Part shown: piece by piece, positions 9,343 through 17,130 of the stretch
How positions within the stretch are numbered: the first letter of the stretch is position 1
Layout: every line of letters begins with the position of its first letter
From: Paenibacillus kribbensis
GTDB lineage: Bacteria; Bacillota; Bacilli; Paenibacillales; Paenibacillaceae
Reading direction: 5' to 3'
NCBI RefSeq assembly: GCF_002240415.1
Contig: NZ_CP020028.1
Location: 3,497,501-3,561,500 of the forward strand
DNA: 64,000 nt
The notes under the pieces: model-generated
Seen by the model: only the letters and a program-made list of their open reading frames with translations
What the model was told of the DNA's origin: nothing
Database searches by the model: none
Program-made: the position numbers and the translations under genes

Positions 9343-9516
9343 TTATTGAGAGATAATCTCTCTAGCTTTGTACGTTCCGCAAACTTTGCACACATGGTGA
9401 GCAAGTTTCAATTCGCCGCATTCGGAGCATTTCACCATACCTGGTACTGCCAGTTTAAAGTGAGTACGACGTTTGTCGCGACGAGTTTTGGATGTTCTCC
9501 GTTGAGGTACTGCCAT
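9343..9516 (-). CDS. rpmF: 50S ribosomal protein L32
   Basis: Small component of the large ribosomal subunit. With the ATG at 9514-9516 it has the usual 57 residues, starting [19 protein letters not shown]. It is of the zinc-binding type: CSEC and CKVC pairs at about residues 30-33 and 43-46. The GGAGGTG site just upstream supports this start over a longer frame. A small GC hairpin (CCCGC/GCGGG, about 9545-9558) precedes the ribosome site and could influence initiation. It follows yceD, as in many bacteria. Confidence 0.96.
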   Translation of the reverse strand: MAVPQRRTSKTRRDKRRTHFKLAVPGMVKCSECGELKLAHHVCKVCGTYKAREIISQ

Positions 9517-9706
9517 TATTCCCACCTCCTTAACCAAATCGACCCCGCAAAAGCGGGTATGACTTCTTATCTCATTCAAGACTGAAGGTAACTAGCGGAA
9601 GCAGTTACTTTACAGCCGGTGAATCAAGCCTGCAACATCCATGCACGGGTTCTGTAACTCCCCAGCACAAGCGGATGATGATTTTTTTCAGAATTGAACT
9701 CAATTC

Positions 9707-10225
9707 TCATTTAAAAAAATCCTTAAGCCCTGCCAGACGCGGATCAATCTTGTCCGTACTGCCATCATCACTGTCATCGGAGCCGATACTCCAGTTTTGT
9801 CCGGCCGCTGGTGCGATCCCCTGACAATTCTCACTGCACACAGGCGCAAACGGCACGTTCAGTACAAACAGTTCTTTGCAATACGGTGCAATGTCGAAGG
9901 AATCCTCCGTCACTGCGATAAATTCGCCATCTTCATCCTCTTCTTCACTACCTGAAGAGGTTTGCTTGAACCGTTCACGGAATTCAATCTTCAAATCCTC
10001 ATGCATCGGGCTCAAACAGCGTGAACACAGCATGTCCAGACTTGCGGTCAGCGTGCCTTCCACGCTCATCAAGCCTTGACCCAGACTAACGGCGACCAAA
10101 TCGGTCTCCAGCGGGGAAACGGCCGTAACATCAGCACGATCATCCACCAATTCACTCACGTTTAGAGATTCACGGATAGGAAAAGGACCGTCACTTGTTG
10201 CTACTTTGCGAAAAAATAGTTGCAT
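9707..10225 (-). CDS. yceD: YceD/DUF177 family protein (YlbN)
   Basis: Conserved protein almost always encoded next to rpmF; YceD-family members are linked to 23S rRNA maturation, but the exact function is not visible here. The 172-residue protein begins MQLFFRKVAT. It contains a CSRC motif near residue 70, an acidic Glu/Asp patch near 95, a second Cys pair in CSENCQG, and the typical C-terminal DPRLAGLKDFFK. The start at 10223-10225 follows GGAGTG. About 190 bases separate it from rpmF. That gap holds only a short inverted repeat (GTAACT/AGTTAC near 9590-9610) and the hairpin before rpmF. Confidence 0.9.
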   Translation of the reverse strand: MQLFFRKVATSDGPFPIRESLNVSELVDDRADVTAVSPLETDLVAVSLGQGLMSVEGTLTASLDMLCSRCLSPMHEDLKIEFRERFKQTSSGSEEEDEDGEFIAVTEDSFDIAPYCKELFVLNVPFAPVCSENCQGIAPAAGQNWSIGSDDSDDGSTDKIDPRLAGLKDFFK

Positions 10226-10252
10226 CACTATCACTCCAAACAAACAAAAATT

Positions 10253-10282
10253 ATTATACCGACTGATCGAGTCGTTTGTCAA
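10253..10282 (-). promoter_or_regulatory. Strong sigma-A promoter for yceD-rpmF
   Basis: Consensus TTGACA (10277-10282) and TATAAT (10253-10258) on the minus strand are separated by 18 bases. The spacer contains a small dyad, CGACT/AGTCG. A high-strength promoter suits a ribosomal-protein operon. Confidence 0.85.
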
Positions 10283-10510
10283 CACCTTTCACTTTACACC
10301 ACATACAAAACCATTGGTCTTCCAATGGTACAGCACGTTTTATGAGGAAGTGAAAATACGTTGTACGGATCATGTACCTGAGCGTATTCGTACCCCCGCC
10401 ACTCTTCGTGTACAATAATGCGAGTATAAAGCTTTTTGCTTCAGGTCTCAATGGCCTTGTTCAGAATAGTTACCTGGATCAGCTATAAAGAAAGGAGCCG
10501 ACATACCGCC

Positions 10511-11746
10511 TTGAAAACACTCGGAGTTATTGTAGAGTATAACCCGCTGCATAACGGACATGTTCATCACTGGAAGGAGTCTCTTCGCATCACTGGCACA
10601 GAGCGCACGGTGGCTGTGATGAGCGGTCCTTTCCTCCAGCGGGGGGAACCCGCGATTACAGATAAATGGTCCCGCACCGAAATGGCACTCGCCATGGGCG
10701 TGGACCTGGTGATGGAGCTGCCTGTGGCCTATGCCATTCAGCCCGCAGAATGGTTCGCCCACGGGGCGGTCGCCCTGCTCCGCGCCACAGGCGTCGTCGA
10801 CGCGCTCTGCTTCGGCAGCGAGAGCGGAGACATCGCGCCGCTGCGCGCGCTGGCCCGCGTGCTGGCGGCAGAGCCGGCCGAGCTCAAGGCCGGCATCGCG
10901 CATCGCCTGCGCAGCGGCGCGAGCTATCCCGCCGCCTACGCGGGAGCCGCAGCCGCGCTCGCGGCCGAAGGGGCGGACGGCGCTGCGCTCGCCGCCCTCA
11001 TGCAGCAGCCCAACAATACGCTCGGGCTGCATTACTTGATTGCGCTGGAACGGCTGGGCAGCACAATCAAGCCCTTCACCGTAGCCCGCACCGGATCGGG
11101 CTACCATGAAGCCGTGGCGCCCGCGGACGGAGTCATCGCCAGCGCCACGGCCATCCGCCGTCTCCTGCTGGACGGCGGGCCGGAGGCTGCGTCGCCGTAT
11201 GTACCAGCGGCGACGCTGGAGATTTTGCGGCGCGAGTGGCAAGCCGGACGCGCGCCGCTGCAATGGGAAGCGTTCAGCCAGCCGCTGCTGAACGCCCTGA
11301 TCACGCGCAGCCCGCAGCAGCTGGCGGAGCTGCACGAGGTCACCGAAGGGCTGGAGCATCGCCTGCGGCAATCGCTGTACACACTGTCCCAGCCATCGGT
11401 AGAAGCATTACTCGCCGCCGTCAAGACAAGGCGATATACTCGTACGAAGCTTCAGCGTATGCTTGCGCATATTTTGCTGAATCATGCCAAAGCCGATATG
11501 ACTCCCGCTGAGCTGGCGAAAGGCCCTGGCTATATCCGTGTACTCGGCTTTAATGCGGCCGGACGCGAGCTGCTGGCCCGGATGAAGCAGACAGCTACTC
11601 TTCCTGTATGGGTCAAGCCGTCTGCCGGCTCACATCCCCATCTGGATTGGGATACGGCCGCTGCCGCCATACATGCAACCGGGATGCCGCGTCCCGCCAT
11701 CCGCGATATGTATGCCGATTACTTGCGACCGCCCATTATGGTTTGA
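10511..11746 (+). CDS. tmcAL: tRNA(Met) cytidine acetate ligase (YlbM family)
   Basis: Acetylates the wobble cytidine of elongator tRNA(Met) using acetate and ATP. The start is TTG at 10511, giving a 411-residue protein that begins with the nucleotidyltransferase signature LGVIVEYNPLHNGH. Other family motifs are MSGPFLQRGEPAITDKW, CFGSESG, QQPNNTLGLHY and SATAIRR. The ribosome site AAAGGAG lies about 13 bases upstream, rather far. Roughly 10760-11400 is markedly richer in G+C than the flanks and opens long false frames on both strands. The gene converges with ylbL and their ends overlap by 11 bases. Confidence 0.93.
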   Translation: MKTLGVIVEYNPLHNGHVHHWKESLRITGTERTVAVMSGPFLQRGEPAITDKWSRTEMALAMGVDLVMELPVAYAIQPAEWFAHGAVALLRATGVVDALCFGSESGDIAPLRALARVLAAEPAELKAGIAHRLRSGASYPAAYAGAAAALAAEGADGAALAALMQQPNNTLGLHYLIALERLGSTIKPFTVARTGSGYHEAVAPADGVIASATAIRRLLLDGGPEAASPYVPAATLEILRREWQAGRAPLQWEAFSQPLLNALITRSPQQLAELHEVTEGLEHRLRQSLYTLSQPSVEALLAAVKTRRYTRTKLQRMLAHILLNHAKADMTPAELAKGPGYIRVLGFNAAGRELLARMKQTATLPVWVKPSAGSHPHLDWDTAAAAIHATGMPRPAIRDMYADYLRPPIMV

Positions 11747-12767
11747 TGGGCAGCTTTTCCATATAATTCAGCGCATCGTCAAGCGTGCGCACCGGAACGA
11801 GCTTCATCCGGGTTCCGATTTGCTCAGCTTTGGCCTTGGCTTCTTTATAATTATCCGCCGGGACAAAAAACAATTCTGCACCCTGACGGTCAGCGGCGAC
11901 AATTTTATATTTTGCACCACCAATCGCTCCCACCTGACCGTCCTTATCAATAGTACCCGTACCGGCCACACGATATCCCTTACTCAGATCACCGGGTGTC
12001 AACTGGTTATAAATTTCCATCGTAAACATTAAACCTGCCGAAGGCCCGCCAACATCTGTGGATGTAAAACGAATCGTCTTACGTCCATCCTTCGGCTCTA
12101 CTTTCTGCACCGTGGCAATGCTGACGCCAAAGCCAGGACGTTGTTTGCCCGTCTCGCTGTCCGTGATGGTCGTTAACGGAGCCTGCACCGTCAGCAAGGT
12201 GCCATTGCGCTTGAGCTTTACCTGGACTTTGGTCCCCGCCTTCTCATTTCCCAAGGCAATCCGAATGGAGCGATTATTCGTTACCCTCGTGCCGTTCAAC
12301 TCCAATATTTTATCTCCGGGCTCAAATACGCTATTGGATCGGGGCACCTTAAACACATACACATAATCCGGCACAATCCGATACGGGATATGGGCGCGGC
12401 TGTAGGCAGCCTCCATGGCGGAAGACTGGGAATCCCCCATATACCATACCTGCTCTGCTGTGTATTCGTCCTCACTTCTTCCGTGCAGACGATCCTCCTT
12501 GCGCTGAATCTCCGAATTGCTATCCAGCTTGGACATGCCCAGCATGACAAGATTGGCATAACGTGCCGACACTGTCGTCATCATAAAGGTGCCACGTTCG
12601 TTGCGATCACCTTCCCGGACTGTAACCATCGGTTTGATCTCGTTGGCCCCACCTGGTCCATAGATCAGATAAGGGGTTGGCATATAGACCAGCACATAGA
12701 CCATTGCGGTCAGCATCAAAACATAACCGATTGAAAAAAGAGCACTTTTGCGGCTGATTCGCTTCAT
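11736..12767 (-). CDS. ylbL: Membrane-anchored PDZ/Lon-type serine protease (YlbL/SepM family)
   Basis: Secreted-side protease anchored by one N-terminal transmembrane helix (about residues 10-30). A PDZ domain lies near residues 125-205 (FEPGDKILELNGTRV) and a Lon-type S16 protease domain forms the C-terminal half. The catalytic dyad is visible as Ser in GGPSAGLMF and Lys in GGAKYKIVAA. The start at 12765-12767 (MKRISRKS) follows a GGGGGA site and gives 343 residues. Relatives include SepM, which trims a competence pheromone in streptococci; the substrate here is unknown. It keeps its place between ylbJ and ylbM as in Bacillus, but is on the opposite strand. Confidence 0.92.
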   Translation of the reverse strand: MKRISRKSALFSIGYVLMLTAMVYVLVYMPTPYLIYGPGGANEIKPMVTVREGDRNERGTFMMTTVSARYANLVMLGMSKLDSNSEIQRKEDRLHGRSEDEYTAEQVWYMGDSQSSAMEAAYSRAHIPYRIVPDYVYVFKVPRSNSVFEPGDKILELNGTRVTNNRSIRIALGNEKAGTKVQVKLKRNGTLLTVQAPLTTITDSETGKQRPGFGVSIATVQKVEPKDGRKTIRFTSTDVGGPSAGLMFTMEIYNQLTPGDLSKGYRVAGTGTIDKDGQVGAIGGAKYKIVAADRQGAELFFVPADNYKEAKAKAEQIGTRMKLVPVRTLDDALNYMEKLPIKP

Positions 12768-12965
12768 CGCTTTTCCCCCTTTCAGCCCGACTTCCCATCC
12801 TCCGCCAATCAATCCTGCGCACCTGCTTGTTCTCAAGCCTTTCGAACAAGCATACATTGTTTATGACAAGACTACGTATATGAACAATCCCTGCTGACAA
12901 CATCGTGAATAGAATGCTGGCGACAGCATCCGACTCTCTTAGTATATGGATGAGAGGTGAACCCT

Positions 12966-14252
12966 TTGACACAAAAGGAAGCCCATACCGCCCCTTACTG
13001 GACAACCCTGCTGCTTGGCTTCGGAGCCATCCTGCTTGTATTGGCTGTTGTCACCTCACCAGAAGAGGTGTTTGAAGCCTCTGCCCAAGGACTTAAGCTA
13101 TGGTGGAGTATTATTTTCCCGGCTATGCTCCCTTTTTTGATGTTATCCGAAATGCTCATCGCCTTCGGTCTCGTCCATGGGCTGGGTGTCCTGCTGGAGC
13201 CGTTCATGCGCTTCTGGTTCCGCCTGCCTGGACGAAGCGGCTGGGTGCTGGCCCTCGGCCTGACCGCTGGCTTCCCGGCTGCTGCGGAGGCAGTGCGCCA
13301 ATGGGCGCAGCAAGAGGACATGACCGAGCCCCAACTTCGACGATTGACCGCCATCGCTCACTTCTGCAATCCGATCACCATCCTGCTCGTCATCGGAACA
13401 GGATTGCTGCACAATGCTGCTGTAGGCGGGATGTTACTTGCTGTTCACTGGATCTCCGGGCTGCTGGCAGGCTGGATTACAGCCAGACTGCCTGCTACGT
13501 CAAAGGAATTGCAAAAACGGGAAACGCCAGCTGCCCTTCGGCGCACTTCTGTTTCCCGTACTTCCGCCACCTTGATCCAATCCGCATGGGATGCTACACG
13601 CTCTGCCAGAGAGCGGGATGGCCGCAGCTTCGGAAAACTGCTGGGCGAAACCGTGTCTCACGCTGTACAGACGCTTATGGTAACAGGTGGATTTATTATT
13701 TTCTTTTCCGTGCTGGTTCGACTCATATCCATATACTTAGGCCAAGGAGCATATTCGTTTGTATGGCCTGCCTGGATGGAAATCCATCTGGGTTCCTATG
13801 AAATCAGCCGCTTGCCTTACGATCTCCGCACCCAAACGGCGCTAATCAGTGCCGTGCTGGGCTGGGGCGGTCTATGCGGCTGGCTCCAAATTACCGCAGT
13901 CACCAAACCGTCCGACAAAGGCATCACCTTCACCTTGTCGCGAGTGCTTCATGGGCTTATCGCCTTTGGGCTTACGCTGGTAGCATGGACACCTCTTACT
14001 CGCATCTCCAACAATACAATTCCAGCTTACATCAGCGGCAGTTCGGCTTCTTCCTTTGCAGAAAGCGGATATGACAGGGCCACAGAAACCGTCATGATGG
14101 AAGCCACTAATCTTCTGACACAATTGGAAGGTGCATCCATGTATCCCTGGCAACTGACCGTGCTGTCCGCCACCCTCTTGATTACGATTGTGCTTATATT
14201 ACTGGTCATTTCCTTTATGACTTCATGGTGGAGCCGCCACGCATCGCGTTGA
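12966..14252 (+). CDS. ylbJ: Sporulation integral membrane protein YlbJ
   Basis: Polytopic membrane protein of the nucleoside-recognition (Gate) family; YlbJ is needed in Bacillus for a normal spore cortex. The 428-residue frame has about eight hydrophobic segments and duplicated Gate-like motifs (WWSIIFPAMLPFLMLSEML near the start and a related segment in the second half). The TTG at 12966 is 5 bases after GAGAGGTGA and is the likely start; the GTG at 12957 overlaps that site. Its last 38 bases overlap the 3' end of coaD on the other strand. Confidence 0.9.
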   Translation: MTQKEAHTAPYWTTLLLGFGAILLVLAVVTSPEEVFEASAQGLKLWWSIIFPAMLPFLMLSEMLIAFGLVHGLGVLLEPFMRFWFRLPGRSGWVLALGLTAGFPAAAEAVRQWAQQEDMTEPQLRRLTAIAHFCNPITILLVIGTGLLHNAAVGGMLLAVHWISGLLAGWITARLPATSKELQKRETPAALRRTSVSRTSATLIQSAWDATRSARERDGRSFGKLLGETVSHAVQTLMVTGGFIIFFSVLVRLISIYLGQGAYSFVWPAWMEIHLGSYEISRLPYDLRTQTALISAVLGWGGLCGWLQITAVTKPSDKGITFTLSRVLHGLIAFGLTLVAWTPLTRISNNTIPAYISGSSASSFAESGYDRATETVMMEATNLLTQLEGASMYPWQLTVLSATLLITIVLILLVISFMTSWWSRHASR

Positions 14253-14736
14253 CCTTGGAACGCAGCGCGTCCTCGACCTCAGGGGCTACCAAATCTACGA
14301 CCTTGCCGTCAAAATGGGCAATTTCCTTGACCATACTGGAACTCAGATATGAATAGGCTGGATTCGTCATCATAAAGATCGTTTCCGCATCCGGGTTCAG
14401 CTTATGATTCGTAGAGGCTAATTGCAGCTCGTATTCAAAATCAGTCACCGACCGTATTCCTCTAACAATAACCTGAGCCCCTTTTTGACGTACATAATTG
14501 GCTGTCAGATCACGGAAGCTGTCCACCTCAATATTTGGAATATCACGGGTTACGGTCCGCAATAGCTCCATTCGCTCCTCCAGCGAGAATAGCGGATTTT
14601 TACTAATATTGTTAAGAACCGCGACAATCAGTACATCAAACTGTCTGGCTGCTCTTTGAATGATATCCTGATGCCCCATCGTCACGGGATCAAAGGTTCC
14701 CGGATATACGGCAATACGTGGTTTGTGCTCAATCAT
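14215..14736 (-). CDS. coaD: Phosphopantetheine adenylyltransferase
   Basis: Fourth step of coenzyme A synthesis: adenylates 4'-phosphopantetheine. The 173-residue protein has the nucleotidyltransferase motif YPGTFDPVTMGH near the N-terminus and the family motifs RGIRSVTDFEYE and SSSMVKEIA. It starts inside the last codons of rsmD (8-base overlap), so the two are probably translationally coupled, the same pair as ylbH-ylbI in Bacillus. Confidence 0.97.
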   Translation of the reverse strand: MIEHKPRIAVYPGTFDPVTMGHQDIIQRAARQFDVLIVAVLNNISKNPLFSLEERMELLRTVTRDIPNIEVDSFRDLTANYVRQKGAQVIVRGIRSVTDFEYELQLASTNHKLNPDAETIFMMTNPAYSYLSSSMVKEIAHFDGKVVDLVAPEVEDALRSKVNAMRGGSTMKS

Positions 14737-15370
14737 GATGGTCCTCCCCGTCTGATTCGGTGATGCCGGATTTAGTCACTCCGGCTTCTGTATGCTCTTC
14801 GGCGTCCGACAAAGCATCGGCTGCAAATTGATAGATGGATAACGCTGTTTCACCATAGACTGCTTTTTTGACCTGCTCGAACGGCCCGAAGCTTTCCGGG
14901 TATGCATGTCCGGATTCATACTCCAGTACGATGATTGCCTCTGAACGAAGCAAGTCCAATTCGGCCATACGGCTCATCAATTCATCTCCGTGTTTGAGAC
15001 GATAGGGCGGGTCCAGAAAAACAGCATCAAAAAGAGCTCCACGTTTTGCGAGCGCCTTGAGCGCTCTTCCGGCATCATTACGGAACACTTCAGCCTGTCC
15101 TTCCAATCCGGTTTTTCGTAAATTTTCTTTAATGACCTCAATGCTTTTCGATTCCATATCAATAAAAACCGCCTTGTCCATCCCCCGGCTAAGCGCCTCT
15201 ATGCCCAGGCCGCCACTGCCAGCGAACAGATCAAGTGCGACTCCCCCATCAAAATAAGGACCTATCATGCTGAATAGCGCTTCCTTGACCTTATCCGTGG
15301 TCGGCCGCGTCCCTGTGCCGGGAACTGCCTTTAACGGCCTTCCTTTGGCACTACCCGATACCACTCTCAC
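14729..15370 (-). CDS. rsmD: 16S rRNA (guanine-966-N2)-methyltransferase RsmD (YlbH)
   Basis: Methylates G966 of 16S rRNA using S-adenosylmethionine. The family start MRVVSGSAKGR matches a GTG at 15368-15370 with AGGTGA about 8 bases upstream; a GTG 12 bases earlier overlaps that site. The AdoMet-binding motif DLFAGSGGLGIEALSRG and the catalytic motif DPPY are present. The extra C-terminal acidic tail (about residues 187-213) is unusual. The region upstream appears to be the ylbH leader RNA. Confidence 0.94.
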   Translation of the reverse strand: MRVVSGSAKGRPLKAVPGTGTRPTTDKVKEALFSMIGPYFDGGVALDLFAGSGGLGIEALSRGMDKAVFIDMESKSIEVIKENLRKTGLEGQAEVFRNDAGRALKALAKRGALFDAVFLDPPYRLKHGDELMSRMAELDLLRSEAIIVLEYESGHAYPESFGPFEQVKKAVYGETALSIYQFAADALSDAEEHTEAGVTKSGITESDGEDHHD

Positions 15371-15479
15371 GCTGAAACTCACCTATTTTCTATATGTGTT
15401 CATAACCATATAAGATTATGACGTTATCGTACCACATGCACCGCCGTTTGAAAAACGTAGGATCGTGCAGGTATAAAAA

Positions 15480-15626
15480 ATCCTTCCCTGGGCATCCTTA
15501 GGATATCGGCATTCAACCAATGTCGTAGACAACCGCGGAGAAGACTTACGTTTCCCCATAAGCTCTTCGTCCGGTTTCTCCTCTCCCATTCGGGCGCTTC
15601 TTTCATGGAGCGCCTGATTTTTTTTG
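15480..15626 (-). ncRNA. Putative ylbH leader RNA upstream of rsmD
   Basis: This gap before rsmD (ylbH) is structured. A long stem pairs CGGA-GAAGA-CTTA (about 15536-15551) with TAAG-TCTTC-TCCG (about 15560-15575). A GGCGCT/AGCGCC hairpin lies at 15593-15615. On the minus strand the 3' part has an ATCCT/AGGAT hairpin followed by six T (about 15474-15500), as in an attenuator. The ylbH leader is a known conserved RNA motif in front of ylbH in Bacilli; the assignment rests on position and structure only. On the plus strand the GGCGCT hairpin is followed by eight T (15619-15626), so an antisense transcript ending there is possible. Confidence 0.55.
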
Positions 15627-15627
15627 C

Positions 15628-15655
15628 ATAAAAAGAAGCTGCAGGGTAGCAGCTT
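15628..15655 (-). terminator. Terminator of the agr-like operon
   Basis: AAGCTGC (15636-15642) pairs with GCAGCTT (15649-15655), and the minus strand continues into CTTTTTATG. It lies 37 bases after the agrD stop codon. Confidence 0.7.
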
Positions 15656-15692
15656 TATGTATCATTTCATTTCTTCTATTCTCGGATTTTGT

Positions 15693-15815
15693 TCATTTAA
15701 GCAGCTCCTCAGGTGTATCGCCCTGATAAACATACACATAGCTCGCTACCGATACAGCAAATGCTGCAAACATAGACAAGGATGTCGCTAAACCATATAC
15801 TATTTTTCTCACCAT
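15693..15815 (-). CDS. agrD: AgrD-like cyclic autoinducer propeptide
   Basis: A 40-residue gene starting ATG at 15813-15815, 5 bases after the agrB stop, with a very strong AAGGAGGTGAGAGG site. The propeptide has a basic N-terminus (MVRK), a hydrophobic leader to about residue 24, a candidate signal core at residues 25-30 (S-Y-V-Y-V-Y) and the acidic tail QGDTPEELLK at residues 31-40. The tail resembles the AgrB recognition tail (acidic, Pro, Glu-Leu) of staphylococcal AgrD. Ser-25 replaces the usual Cys, implying a lactone rather than a thiolactone ring. The ring size and cleavage points are inferred. AgrB would process and export it. Confidence 0.85.
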   Translation of the reverse strand: MVRKIVYGLATSLSMFAAFAVSVASYVYVYQGDTPEELLK

Positions 15816-15820
15816 TCCTC

Positions 15821-16336
15821 TCACCTCCTTCCCCGAATCAATGTCAGGCTTTGGACCATAAAAGCAACAGCCACTACAGAAGAACCGATTACAAAATTAG
15901 TACATACAAGTATGGAGGATAACAGTCGCAGGAGAGGGTAAAACCGGGCTGGAATACGCGACTGCTTTTCAATTCTGGATGGGGCAAAACATAACACAAG
16001 CATAAGAGCTATTCCGGTAAACAGGTTTGTCCACCAGTTGTCCAAAGTGATGCAGGCTAGGAATGTAAAAGCGACAGAGGTCACCACCACACATGCCATT
16101 CCTGTTTTCAAATGAATGCCACCTGATATTTGGCGCAACAGGGCAAAAGCGATGAGAATCGTTGCAGCTTCTGCCATCCGCCCCGTGAAGAGAGAGGCGA
16201 ATAGAGTCAAAATAATAATCATGGATGCATTTATAATGAGAGCAAGTGCATATTGAAGCACCGGAACAGAAGCCGGATGGTCCGGCACCGTATCCTTGAT
16301 CTGCTTAGCAAGCTTGGAAGCTATCGTTTCAATCAT
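15821..16336 (-). CDS. agrB: Accessory gene regulator B (AgrB) peptide-processing membrane protease
   Basis: Membrane endopeptidase that removes the AgrD tail and helps form and export the cyclic signal. The 171-residue protein carries the family core RQISGGIHLKTGMAC, where the catalytic His and Cys are separated by seven residues as in staphylococcal AgrB (His77/Cys84). Four to six hydrophobic segments surround it. The start MIETIASKLAKQ (16334-16336) follows AAAGGA and overlaps the upstream membrane gene by 8 bases. It is followed at once by the agrD-like gene. Confidence 0.93.
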   Translation of the reverse strand: MIETIASKLAKQIKDTVPDHPASVPVLQYALALIINASMIIILTLFASLFTGRMAEAATILIAFALLRQISGGIHLKTGMACVVVTSVAFTFLACITLDNWWTNLFTGIALMLVLCFAPSRIEKQSRIPARFYPLLRLLSSILVCTNFVIGSSVVAVAFMVQSLTLIRGRR

Positions 16337-16961
16337 CCCGGTATTCCTTTCCGATCGCATAATAGATGAAGAAGCCGGAAACCAGTGCAAAAAACATCAT
16401 ATTTAACCATACCTCGTTATAGTACAGCACAATAGAAGTTGAAATGAGAGACAGGATAATCAGCGTGATGACAATACCGTATTCCTCTTTAAATTCAAGC
16501 TTTTTGAATATAGGCGAAAAGCCGATCCTTTTTCGATACAACATCAATGAGACGAGCAGCCCTGCAATTGCGCATATCGATTGCAGCAGATAGCCCTTCA
16601 AGAAACCAGCCTGCAGCTCAGAAATCGGCAAACTGCCGAACAGCATCTTTAGAAACACCGACTGAATAACAGCATACGCAAAATAGCCTGTTACTGTCAT
16701 AATGCCTGACCACACAATCGGGATTTTCACCACGGCAGCGAGTAAAAAAATAAAAAGCAGCATATTGATGACAGGCACCAAATACGAGAGGGACCATCCC
16801 TCTCGGAGCAAATAGCTTTGTATGTTCATAATCAGATTTACACAAATGGCCTGCCACAGATAAGGGGTTAACCTGACTTGAAAAATACTAAGAATCAGTG
16901 CAAAAACAGCCACTCCCTCAAGCGTTGAAAAAAGCAAAAAGCTGATCGGCTTCACAAGCAT
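16329..16961 (-). CDS. AgrC-like polytopic membrane protein lacking a kinase domain
   Basis: A 210-residue integral membrane protein with six or seven hydrophobic segments (about residues 8-28, 33-50, 57-76, 82-104, 118-142, 160-180, 185-203). Its size and topology resemble the peptide-sensing N-terminal half of AgrC histidine kinases, but the frame stops after the last helix with GKEYRDD. There is no His phosphoacceptor or ATP-binding domain, and the next gene begins at once, so no kinase remnant is hidden. No response regulator gene is nearby. It is first in the agr-like operon and overlaps agrB by 8 bases. It may be a receptor, an immunity or an accessory protein; the function is unknown. 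Confidence 0.75.
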   Translation of the reverse strand: MLVKPISFLLFSTLEGVAVFALILSIFQVRLTPYLWQAICVNLIMNIQSYLLREGWSLSYLVPVINMLLFIFLLAAVVKIPIVWSGIMTVTGYFAYAVIQSVFLKMLFGSLPISELQAGFLKGYLLQSICAIAGLLVSLMLYRKRIGFSPIFKKLEFKEEYGIVITLIILSLISTSIVLYYNEVWLNMMFFALVSGFFIYYAIGKEYRDD

Positions 16962-17026
16962 GCACGCATCTCCTTTACAATTCCAACAAACCTCATCGGT
17001 ATATTAAAAAACTTGGCTGTACCTCG

Positions 17027-17055
17027 AATATAAAGGGCTGGGAGCTACTTTTCAA
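17027..17055 (-). promoter_or_regulatory. Promoter of the agr-like operon
   Basis: TTGAAA (17050-17055) and TATATT (17027-17032) on the minus strand are exactly 17 bases apart, about 60 bases before the first gene. The -35 is part of the most promoter-proximal CTTGAAAA repeat. Confidence 0.75.
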
Positions 17056-17089
17056 GAGATCTTTTCAAGGATTCATAGATTTTTTCAAG
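17049..17089 (-). repeat. Three CTTGAAAA direct repeats upstream of the agr-like operon
   Basis: The octamer CTTGAAAA occurs on the minus strand at 17049-17056, 17062-17069 and 17082-17089, with start-to-start distances of 13 and 20 bases. The first overlaps the -35 box. Repeats placed like this are candidate activator sites; whether an AgrA-like LytTR regulator binds them is unknown. Confidence 0.55.
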
Positions 17090-17130
17090 CACTTTAACGA
17101 AATGTTATCAGATGTAATCTTCAAGTAAGC

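Noticed and set aside
10448..11371. A 307-residue minus-strand frame inside tmcAL
   Set aside because: It is the by-product of the GC-rich block; its translation is Arg/Gln/Gly-rich with no domain, and the tmcAL motifs lie on the plus strand.
15424..15606. A 60-residue minus-strand frame in the leader before rsmD
   Set aside because: It has no ribosome site and coincides with the structured RNA stems.
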